From: an uncultured Gammaproteobacteria bacterium
Lineage (GTDB): Bacteria; Pseudomonadota; Gammaproteobacteria; Pseudomonadales; Pseudohongiellaceae
Reading direction: 5' to 3'
NCBI GenBank assembly: GCA_903853385.1
Contig: CAINTJ010000027.1
Location: 62,001 to 126,000, forward strand
Length of the DNA: 64,000 nt
The notes under the pieces were generated by a model. The model had not been told where the DNA came from. It searched no databases and was given only the letters and a program-made list of their open reading frames with translations. How positions within the stretch are numbered: the first letter of the stretch is position 1; each line of letters opens with the position of its first letter. The translations under genes were made by a program, and so were the position numbers. Below, one piece after another: positions 47,631 to 55,617 of this stretch.

Positions 47631-49112
47631 TTATCTAGGATAAAACACCGGAATCTTCGCATCGATGTTAACCCACACTGATTTCGGTTCGGTATATTCA
47701 TGCATCGCGAAATGACCCATTTCACGGCCATAACCGGAGTCCTTGACGCCACCAAACGGTGAACCCGGGTGAAAGCGCTTGTAACAGTTGATCCACACCA
47801 TGCCGGCCTCCATGTGGCGCGCCATCAGATGTGCACGTTGCAGGTTGTTGGTCCACAAGCCGCCGCCGAGGCCGTAGATGGTGTTGTTAGCCATCGCCAA
47901 CGCCTCTTCGTCGTTCTTGAAGGTGGAAACCACCACAAACGGACCAAATACTTCTTCCTGACACACGCGATCATTGATGCTTTTTGCCCGCACTACCGTT
48001 GGCTCCACAAAGCAGCCTTTCTGCAAGTCCGTATGGGACGGGGCCTTGCCACCCAGCAGCAGCTCACCACCTTCCTCCTGTGCCACCTTGCAATAGTTGA
48101 GCACACGTTCCTGATGCATCTTCGAGGTCAGCGGCCCCATCTCGGTGGTCGGATCCTGCGGATTGCCAAGCTTGATGGAGGCCGCCAGCTTGAGAAATTT
48201 GTCGAGAAATTCATCAGCGATTTTTTCATGCAGCATCAGCCGCGAGCCGGCGATGCATGCCTGGCCCTGGTTATGGAAAATCGCAAACGCTGAACCGTTT
48301 ACCGCCGCCATCAGGTTGGCATCCTCAAACACGATGTTGGCGCCCTTGCCGCCCAGCTCCAGTTGAATGCGCTTCAGGTTGCCGGCCGATGCCTGCACAA
48401 TCTTGCGGCCGGTGGCAGTGGAGCCTGTGAATGACAATTTGTCGACGCCCATATGCTCAGCCAGATATTGACCCGCGATATGGCCATAACCCGGAATTAC
48501 ATTGATTACGCCCGGCGGGAACCCCACTTCCCGGGCCAGTTCCGCCACCCGCAGGGTCGACAGTGGTGTCAGTTCAGCTTGTTTCATCACCACGCAGTTG
48601 CCGGCTGCCAACGCCGGCCCCAGTTTCCAGCTGGTAAACATCAACGGAAAATTCCATGGCACCACCTGCCCGACTACGCCGACCGGTACGCGCGTCACAT
48701 AATTCAGAAAGCCGGTATCGACCGGAATCACTGTGCCTTCATTTTTGTCACACATACCGGCGAAATAACGGAAAGTGGCCACTGTGCGCGCCACATCCAG
48801 ATTACGGGTATCCCGGATCGGATGGCCGGTATCCAGCGTTTCGATCAGCGACAAATTGTCACGATCTTTTTCAATCGCATCCGCCAGCTTGCCGATCAAC
48901 ACGCCACGATCCGACGGCGACATGGCTGACCACGCGGGAAATGCCTTGCGCGCCGCCGCTACCGCACGATCTACATCCGCAGGCTTGGCCTCCGACACTT
49001 TCGCCAACAGGGAATTGTCATAAGGATTGAACACATCAAAAGTACTGCCATCGAGCGCGTCAACGAATTCGTTATTGATAAACAGCTGAGTCTGAAAAAC
49101 GGGAAGAGCCAT
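47631..49112 (-). CDS. Aldehyde dehydrogenase, probable 4-hydroxymuconic semialdehyde dehydrogenase
   Basis: NAD(P)-dependent aldehyde dehydrogenase, 493 residues. Catalytic residues are E252 (LELGGKGANI) and C286 (NQGQACIAGS); the cofactor site is VVPWNFPL and SFTGSTATG. Position right after the two hydroquinone dioxygenase subunits suggests the HapE/PnpE-type step: oxidation of 4-hydroxymuconic semialdehyde to maleylacetate. Sequence alone would also allow a betaine- or phenylacetaldehyde-type substrate. The product would need a maleylacetate reductase, which is not in the window. Confidence 0.85.
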   Translation of the reverse strand: MALPVFQTQLFINNEFVDALDGSTFDVFNPYDNSLLAKVSEAKPADVDRAVAAARKAFPAWSAMSPSDRGVLIGKLADAIEKDRDNLSLIETLDTGHPIRDTRNLDVARTVATFRYFAGMCDKNEGTVIPVDTGFLNYVTRVPVGVVGQVVPWNFPLMFTSWKLGPALAAGNCVVMKQAELTPLSTLRVAELAREVGFPPGVINVIPGYGHIAGQYLAEHMGVDKLSFTGSTATGRKIVQASAGNLKRIQLELGGKGANIVFEDANLMAAVNGSAFAIFHNQGQACIAGSRLMLHEKIADEFLDKFLKLAASIKLGNPQDPTTEMGPLTSKMHQERVLNYCKVAQEEGGELLLGGKAPSHTDLQKGCFVEPTVVRAKSINDRVCQEEVFGPFVVVSTFKNDEEALAMANNTIYGLGGGLWTNNLQRAHLMARHMEAGMVWINCYKRFHPGSPFGGVKDSGYGREMGHFAMHEYTEPKSVWVNIDAKIPVFYPR

Positions 49113-49223
49113 GTTTGCACCAATGCACTGAAATGGATTGCAGCCTGCGCTGCGGTTTGGATGAAGCCAAATGCGACAAGGCCCGGCAAGCTTGCACTTC
49201 CGGGCCTTGTTTCTTTCAATTGC

Positions 49224-50219
49224 TTACCAGCGTGAAGCTGTAATCGGGAACGGTTCCAATTCCCCTTTGGCGTATTTCTCCTCCAGCCCAGGTGTGCCAT
49301 TCTCCAGCACCATCAGCATCGAACGCTTCGGCGAAAAGCCCTGGTGACGGATATCCGCAGGCATCGCACACACATCGCCTGCCTTCATCACAATACGTCC
49401 ACGTGGATTGCCGGTGTTCTTGTCCTGGATGTTCCACTGGATTTCATCTGTCAATTGAATAAACCACTCATTGCGGTCATTGCCATGGATCACCGGCAAC
49501 ATATGCTCTTCACTGGTCACGCAGCAAATGCAGGCACGCGTGATCGAAGTGAACGATGGATTCCAGGTAACGTCAGCGCGCGCAATATGATCAAACAGAT
49601 TGAACGCATGCACCTGATCTTCAAAGCCCGGTTCAATTTCGATATCCGGCTTGTCAAATGTCATATCAGCAAAGGCGCGATTGATCGGATGGCCTGAAGC
49701 ATCAGAACGCGGCTTGGTATCACCCGGCAACCCCATCATACGACGTGCGGGTTCAAAACCGCGAATCAACGGACCAGCCGCATCGCGGGTTTTGGGTCCC
49801 AGCGGCGAGCCGGTTTCCATTGGTGCACGCAAGGGATCGTAGCCTTCGTTGATCCAGTTGATGGAAATGGTTTCAAACGCTACCCGTACATCATCAGTGT
49901 TGAAGGTTTCCAGAAAATCCACGCCGGTGTCACGATGGCCTTTGCTATAGGTGCCCGCATAGATATCAACCGTACCGTAATGATTCTGGGTACCGAATAC
50001 ATCATCAAAGAAAATCCAGCCGTAGAAAAAGCCCCAGCCAATGTCACGCACCATCGCACGCAGGAAACGGTCGACTTCAACGGTGTGGGTGCCTTTGGGC
50101 CAGCTCACATGCACAAAATACATGTCGCGCTCGAAAGTGAAACTGCCAAACTGGAATTTTTTGTAGCCCAGCACCGGATCGGGTGCTGAAGCGATAAGTT
50201 TTACGCTGGCTATGCTCAT
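49224..50219 (-). CDS. Hydroquinone 1,2-dioxygenase large (catalytic) subunit
   Basis: Iron-dependent ring-cleavage subunit (HapD/PnpD/HqdB type) that opens hydroquinone to 4-hydroxymuconic semialdehyde. The 331 residues match the large subunit size of known two-subunit enzymes. Candidate iron ligands are N247 and E251 (HGNDRNEW) and H292 (ADIRHQG); the spacing N-4-E-41-H equals the Asn258/Glu262/His303 ligand set I recall for PnpD. A cupin-like C-terminal half holds them. It is 39 bp after the small subunit. The assignment is from memory of family sequences plus the ligand spacing and neighbours. Confidence 0.85.
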   Translation of the reverse strand: MSIASVKLIASAPDPVLGYKKFQFGSFTFERDMYFVHVSWPKGTHTVEVDRFLRAMVRDIGWGFFYGWIFFDDVFGTQNHYGTVDIYAGTYSKGHRDTGVDFLETFNTDDVRVAFETISINWINEGYDPLRAPMETGSPLGPKTRDAAGPLIRGFEPARRMMGLPGDTKPRSDASGHPINRAFADMTFDKPDIEIEPGFEDQVHAFNLFDHIARADVTWNPSFTSITRACICCVTSEEHMLPVIHGNDRNEWFIQLTDEIQWNIQDKNTGNPRGRIVMKAGDVCAMPADIRHQGFSPKRSMLMVLENGTPGLEEKYAKGELEPFPITASRW

Positions 50220-50258
50220 GGGAATCCTCTCAGAATATTGAAATATGGGTGACCGGAT

Positions 50259-50750
50259 TTAGTCGAGGACGCAGATCTTGGACCAGCGCTCCACACTTTC
50301 AGGGCCGGCTGAAGTCTGAATCAGACAGACTGATGGCTTGATTGCCGACAACTGATAGGCCGCACCTTTGGGCAACAAGACTTCATGGCCGCGCCGCGCT
50401 CGCACTTTACCCATACGCTTGCCTTTGGGCTCACCGTTGATCTTGATGGCACCAGCCTGATGCGTTGGTTTCTGGTCATCGCCCAACTGGAAGAATGTGA
50501 ACTCGATTTCACCATCCATCACGATGGCAAATTCATCGTGGGGAGCGGTGTACCAGGCTGAGGTTCCTTCAGCTCTTACCACTTCGGCAGCATATTCAAG
50601 GTTGGAAGCCACCATCACCCGCTCATAGGGTTTGGCAGCGTTGGCCACTTCGAAAATATTGGAAAAGGCATAGTGGCGCAAATCATCATTGAGATCGATT
50701 GAGCCTTTTTCGTAGGAGTTCAATGACCCTACTTTGGTTTTGAAACTCAT
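50259..50750 (-). CDS. Hydroquinone 1,2-dioxygenase small subunit
   Basis: Cupin-fold partner (HapC/PnpC/HqdA type) of the large subunit. From the ATG at 50750 it has 163 residues (about 18 kDa), the known small-subunit size; the cupin strands are HDEFAIVMDGEIEFTFFQL and RARRGHEVLLPKGAAYQL. GAGGGG-like AGGGG (CAAGAGGGG) lies about ten bases upstream of the start. The frame is open to 51002 inside the PQQ dehydrogenase gene, but that part is not cupin-like. It follows the PQQ dehydrogenase by about 74 bp. Confidence 0.85.
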   Translation of the reverse strand: MSFKTKVGSLNSYEKGSIDLNDDLRHYAFSNIFEVANAAKPYERVMVASNLEYAAEVVRAEGTSAWYTAPHDEFAIVMDGEIEFTFFQLGDDQKPTHQAGAIKINGEPKGKRMGKVRARRGHEVLLPKGAAYQLSAIKPSVCLIQTSAGPESVERWSKICVLD

Positions 50751-50824
50751 GGCATTACCCCTCTTGATTACAATTTTACCGAAAGATGATATGGACAGCC
50801 TCCCGACTTGGCAAGGCTGTTCCC

Positions 50825-52579
50825 TTATGGCAAGGCAAATACATACAAACGATTCTCGGTGCCGGCTTTCAGGCCCGGCAGCAAACGCCGCTGGCTGGCA
50901 GTAGTCACGGAGGAACCGGTGCTGGCCGCCACATATTGCTTGCCGTTCACCGCAAAGCTGATCGGATAACCGGTTAACGACGAACCCAGATTGACCTCCC
51001 ACACCACTGCGCCGGTATTCTGGTCGAACGCACGGAAATTACCCTCGATATCGCCTCCGAACACCAGACCGCCGCCGGTGGTGACCATCGACAGTGCCGT
51101 ACCTGCCATATCAAACTTCCAGGCAGTACGGCCAGTTTCGGCAGAAACAGCAAACACCGAACCGATGCCTTTGGCACCGGCTGCCAGCTTGTCTCGACCT
51201 GAAATGCCATATAACGCTTCCACATCCGGCTTGGCCAGGGTCACAGTGACATCTGAGCAGGTATTCTGCAAACCGTAATACATCATGTTGGTGAGGGGAC
51301 TATAAGCGCCTGCCCACCAGTTTTTGCCGCCGGTCAGGGCCGGGCACACTTCCGCGGTATCGCCCTTGGCGTGAAAGGTGGTGGCTGGATTGACGGTGAC
51401 TTCGCCGGTCTTGCCATCAATGCTGGCCACCACATTCTGCTGGACTGTGGGCCGCGCCCACAGGAACTTGCCTGTTTGCCGGTCCAGGGTATAAATGATG
51501 CCGGTCTTGCCAGGGATGCCGGTCAATACCTTGTAGGTTTTGCCCTTTTCGATGTCAGGGCTGATCCACGCCACTTGCTTGGGATCAGGCGCCACCTGGG
51601 TATCTACCAGCAAGCGTTCAAACGGATGATCCAGATCCCAATGATCCACAATATGCTGGTAATACCAGACGATGTGGCCATTATCCGGATTTATTGCCAG
51701 CGTGGAGTTGTGATAAAGATATTTGTTGTCATTGCCGGCCAGCAGGAATTTGGGGGCCGGCGCTGTCACCGAGGTGCCCATATAGATCAGGTCGAGTTCA
51801 GGATCGTAACTGGCCGTCATCCACGCCCCGACATGCCAACGCGATTCCCACGGCATGCCACCCCAGGTATCAACACCTTCGCCCGGTTTCTGGATGGTAT
51901 TGAGTCGCCATAGCTCTTTGCCGGTATTGGCATCATGGGCAGTGATGACACAGGCGTCAGGTCCGGCACTGGGCATGCAGGTGCGACCGGAAATGACCTT
52001 GCCCTTGATGATCAGCGGGCCGGCGCTTTGCTGAGCCGGATTCTTGCGGTAATCCAGTACCTGCGTCTGCCATTTTTGCTTGCCGGTGTTGGCATCCAGG
52101 CCCACCAGATAATCATCATTGCTGGGAAAAATAATGGTGTCTCCATAGATTCCCAGCGAACGTTTGGTTTCATAGGCTTGCAGGTAGTCGCCAATGTCTT
52201 CCGGAATGGCGCGATGGTGTTCCCACAACTGTTCACCGGTCGCGGCATTATGGGCACTGACCACATCGCCTGGATGCGGCATGTAAAGAGTGCCGTCATA
52301 GACCAGCGGCGTACCTTCCTGGATTGAGCCTTTGTGGAGCGGGATGCTCCAGGCCAGTTTCAATTGCTTGACATTCTTGCTGGTGATTTGCTTGAGCGGA
52401 CTATAACCCCAGGAGTTCAGGGTGCGCCGCCACATCAACCAGTCAGCATCGGCCGGGTTTACCAGCATTGCATCGTTTACCGGCACAAACGCGTGCTTTT
52501 GTGCTTGCACATCCGGCACCATTACTGTGCAGGCAGCTGCCAACCCAAGCACACACAACACCAGCCTTTTGGATGCCAT
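50825..52579 (-). CDS. Periplasmic PQQ-dependent alcohol dehydrogenase
   Basis: Quinoprotein of the methanol/ethanol dehydrogenase family: eight-bladed propeller using PQQ and a divalent metal, passing electrons to a separate cytochrome c. Signal peptide about 1-26 (VPDVQA/Q). The 584-residue product has the N-terminal family signature (DWLMWRRTLNSWGYSPL) and repeated W-motifs such as NAATGEQLWE, DANTGKQKW, DANTGKELW and DRQTGKFLW. The catalytic Asp region is DHWDLDHPF (312-320). The usual adjacent-Cys disulfide of MDH/EDH is not seen, and there is no C-terminal CxxCH cytochrome domain. The ATG at 52579 has AGGGG at 52590-52586. First gene of the leftward hydroquinone cluster, divergent from rapA. 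Confidence 0.85.
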   Translation of the reverse strand: MASKRLVLCVLGLAAACTVMVPDVQAQKHAFVPVNDAMLVNPADADWLMWRRTLNSWGYSPLKQITSKNVKQLKLAWSIPLHKGSIQEGTPLVYDGTLYMPHPGDVVSAHNAATGEQLWEHHRAIPEDIGDYLQAYETKRSLGIYGDTIIFPSNDDYLVGLDANTGKQKWQTQVLDYRKNPAQQSAGPLIIKGKVISGRTCMPSAGPDACVITAHDANTGKELWRLNTIQKPGEGVDTWGGMPWESRWHVGAWMTASYDPELDLIYMGTSVTAPAPKFLLAGNDNKYLYHNSTLAINPDNGHIVWYYQHIVDHWDLDHPFERLLVDTQVAPDPKQVAWISPDIEKGKTYKVLTGIPGKTGIIYTLDRQTGKFLWARPTVQQNVVASIDGKTGEVTVNPATTFHAKGDTAEVCPALTGGKNWWAGAYSPLTNMMYYGLQNTCSDVTVTLAKPDVEALYGISGRDKLAAGAKGIGSVFAVSAETGRTAWKFDMAGTALSMVTTGGGLVFGGDIEGNFRAFDQNTGAVVWEVNLGSSLTGYPISFAVNGKQYVAASTGSSVTTASQRRLLPGLKAGTENRLYVFALP

Positions 52580-52744
52580 GCAATTCCCCTGATGCCTTAC
52601 AATTATTGTTGATTTAATACGATCCAATCTAGCAAAGCCCTCCCCCAGTGTCACCAGCAAAGACGGTGCAAATCCGCCGACATGCCTTGGACATTGCCGA
52701 CTCTGGCTTTACTATAGCGCCTATTCGTTTGCATCCCCCCCGCC

Positions 52745-55474
52745 ATGCCAGAATTTGCAGTTGGTCAACGCTTTTTGAGTGATGCTGAGCCCGAACTCGG
52801 CCTTGGCATCATCACTGAAATTGAATTCCGCACGCTCAGCCTCAGCTTTCCTGCCACGCAAAGCATGCGGCGCTATGCCCATGCCAATGCTCCGCTCACC
52901 CGCATAAGCTTCGAAGCGGGTGATGTGCTGCGCGATTCCGCCGGTGCTGAAGCTGTGGTGCTGCAGATCCATGAGCGCGAAGGCCTGCTGTTCTACCACG
53001 TCCGCTTCCTGCTCTCCGGCCTTGACTCAACCCTCAGCGAAATCGAACTGTCGCCGTTGCTCAACCTGAGTCAGCCCTTGAAACGCCTGCTGGCGGGCCG
53101 GCTGGAAACCACGGCCTGGTATCAATTGCGGCGTTCAGCCCTGGCAGCCCAAAGTTTTATCGAAAGCTCGTCGCTGCTGGGCTTGTGCAGCGGCCGCACT
53201 GAACTCTTGCAGCATCAACTGCATATCGCCTATGAAGTATCACGCCGGCCGGCACCACGCGTGCTGTTGTGTGATGAAGTAGGCCTTGGCAAAACCATTG
53301 AAGCCTGCCTGATTCTGCAGCAGCAACTGTGGAGTGGCCTGGTCTCCCGGGTGCTGGTGCTGTTGCCGGAATCATTGATCCATCAATGGTTGGTGGAATT
53401 ACTGCGCCGCTTCAATTTGCGTTTCACCATCCTGGATGAAGAGCGCTGCCGTGCCCTCACCGAAGTGAACCCCGACAATCCGTTTGAAAGTGAACAGCTG
53501 GTGTTGTGCAGCCGCGAATTCATGGCCAGCGCCCGCCAGTGGCGTGAGGCCGCACTCAACACCCCCTGGGATCTGTTGATCGTGGATGAAGCCCATCATT
53601 TGCTGGCAGACTCAAAAAATCCCGATAACAGTCAGTACTCGCTGGTGAAAGAGTTCGCCACCAAAGTGCCCGGCATGTTGCTGCTGACGGCAACTCCTGA
53701 CCAGAGCGGCATTGCAAGCCATTTTGCGCTGCTGTCACTGCTGGATCCCCAGCGTTTCCATGACATGGAAGCGTTCCAGGCAGAGCAGCACAACTATCGT
53801 GAACTTGCTGCCAGGCTGGAAGCGCTGCCACCTGACGACGAAGCGCAGCTGAACGACCTGCTCGACCGTCATGGCACCGGCCGCATCGTGTTTCGCAACA
53901 CGCGCCGTACCGTCAGCGGCTTTCCCGAACGAGAGCTGCACCCCTATCCGCTGGCTGTGCCAGAACTTTATCTGGGAATGGAAGTTGCCCAGCAACCAGA
54001 ACGCAATTTCCTCCACAACGACAGCTGGCTGCGACAGGACCCACGCGTTGCGTGCCTCTATCAACTGCTGCAAGACTTGCGAGGCAATAAACTGCTGGTG
54101 ATTTGTCACCGCCGCTCCACTGCCGAACAAATCGAGGCCTGGTTGCGACTGAGCCAGGGCATACGCAGTGCGGTTTTCCACGAAGGCCTCAGCCTGGTAG
54201 AACGTGATCGCGCCGCTGCCTATTTTGCCGACTCCGAAGCCGGTGCGCAGGTGCTGGTGTGTTCGGAAATCGGCAGTGAAGGCCGCAATTTCCAGTTCTG
54301 CCAGCATCTCATGCTGTTTGATCTGCCCCAGAATCCGGATTTGCTGGAACAACGCATCGGCCGCCTGGATCGCATTGGCCAACAGCAGCTGATTCACTTG
54401 CACGTGCCCTATATGACCGGCACGGCCCAGCAAGTGCTGTTCGAATTGCATTTCACAGCACTCGGTTTGCAGCAGAAGCCCAACCCGGTGGCGGCCCGGG
54501 TGTGCATGCAACTGCCGGAACTCTTGCAAGCAGCACTGCAGGCACCGGCAGTTACCGCGTTGACACAAAGCTTGCTGCAACAAGCCCAGGCGCTCAATGC
54601 ACAGTTGCTGGAACAACATGCCGAGGGTCGTGACAAATTACTGGAGCTGAATTCCTGCCGGCCCCAAGCCGCCGCACGCATCCTCAAGACCATCCAGTCG
54701 CTGGAAAATGAGGCCACGCCGCGCCAGTTCCTGCGCAATGTCTTTGCCAGTTACGGTCTCGACAATGAAGAGAACAGCAACGGCACCTGGGTAGTGACGC
54801 CAGGTGCGGACATGCTGGTCAGCTCCTACCCTTCCATCCCTGATGATGGACTCACTTTCACCCTCAACCGGCCTCTGGCGCTCAAGCGCGATGATCTGCC
54901 GTTTGTGAACTGGCTGCATCCGATGGTGCTGCAAAGCATCGATCTGGTATTGCAGGACCACAGTGGCAAGGCCACCGTCGGCATTTTGCGCGATCCGCGC
55001 TTGCCAGTCGGCACTCTGGTGCTGGAAAGCCTGTATCGGGTCAGCGTCTCCGGCCCGGCCCGCCTGCAAATCAAGCGCTGGTTCCCGCTCACCACGCTGC
55101 GGGCGGTAGTCGATAACCAGAAACGCAGCCTTGGCAAGGCGCTGACTCCCGACTTGCTGGACCGGCAAAGCGAACCCTTGCCGAAGGCGCAACTGCGGGC
55201 ACTGCTGCAACAGCGGGAAACCATCGAGATGCTGGCCCGACTGTGCCAGAAAGTGGCGGAAAAGCAGTTGCCCGAACTGATTGCTGCGCGCAGCACTGCC
55301 ATGCAGCAACATCTGGATGAAGAAATTGCCCGGCTGACGGCGTTGCAAGCCATCAATCCGCAAGTAAAAGACGATGAAATCGACTATTTGCAGCAACAGC
55401 GCGTGCAGTTGGGCCAGTGCATGCAGGATGCCCGGCTGCATCTGGAGGCTTTGCGCCTGCTAGTGGTGCTGTAA
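52745..55474 (+). CDS. rapA: RNA polymerase-associated ATPase RapA
   Basis: Swi2/Snf2-family ATPase (HepA) that helps RNA polymerase recycle. The 909-residue product has an N-terminal Tudor-like region, Walker A DEVGLGKT (177-184), a DEAH box (IVDEAHHL), and the helicase C domain with CSEIGSEGRNFQFCQHLMLFDLP and the arginine finger IGRLDRIGQ. It is slightly shorter than E. coli RapA (968). Single gene, divergent from the PQQ dehydrogenase. Confidence 0.95.
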   Translation: MPEFAVGQRFLSDAEPELGLGIITEIEFRTLSLSFPATQSMRRYAHANAPLTRISFEAGDVLRDSAGAEAVVLQIHEREGLLFYHVRFLLSGLDSTLSEIELSPLLNLSQPLKRLLAGRLETTAWYQLRRSALAAQSFIESSSLLGLCSGRTELLQHQLHIAYEVSRRPAPRVLLCDEVGLGKTIEACLILQQQLWSGLVSRVLVLLPESLIHQWLVELLRRFNLRFTILDEERCRALTEVNPDNPFESEQLVLCSREFMASARQWREAALNTPWDLLIVDEAHHLLADSKNPDNSQYSLVKEFATKVPGMLLLTATPDQSGIASHFALLSLLDPQRFHDMEAFQAEQHNYRELAARLEALPPDDEAQLNDLLDRHGTGRIVFRNTRRTVSGFPERELHPYPLAVPELYLGMEVAQQPERNFLHNDSWLRQDPRVACLYQLLQDLRGNKLLVICHRRSTAEQIEAWLRLSQGIRSAVFHEGLSLVERDRAAAYFADSEAGAQVLVCSEIGSEGRNFQFCQHLMLFDLPQNPDLLEQRIGRLDRIGQQQLIHLHVPYMTGTAQQVLFELHFTALGLQQKPNPVAARVCMQLPELLQAALQAPAVTALTQSLLQQAQALNAQLLEQHAEGRDKLLELNSCRPQAAARILKTIQSLENEATPRQFLRNVFASYGLDNEENSNGTWVVTPGADMLVSSYPSIPDDGLTFTLNRPLALKRDDLPFVNWLHPMVLQSIDLVLQDHSGKATVGILRDPRLPVGTLVLESLYRVSVSGPARLQIKRWFPLTTLRAVVDNQKRSLGKALTPDLLDRQSEPLPKAQLRALLQQRETIEMLARLCQKVAEKQLPELIAARSTAMQQHLDEEIARLTALQAINPQVKDDEIDYLQQQRVQLGQCMQDARLHLEALRLLVVL

Positions 55475-55617
55475 GTCGTACCTGTACCCTCCACAAGCTT
55501 CGAAGAATTACGCGCTGGCCATGCGAGCCGTGCGCCAGGCTCATTTACTCTGCTGCCAAAGCCTCCTAGCATGGGCAGCAATTGATGGTTGTTCCAACTT
55601 GATCCAGGATAATTCAC

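Noticed and set aside
53735-54619. 294-codon open frame antisense to rapA
   Set aside because: Gln/His-rich translation typical of antisense frames; rapA covers it completely.
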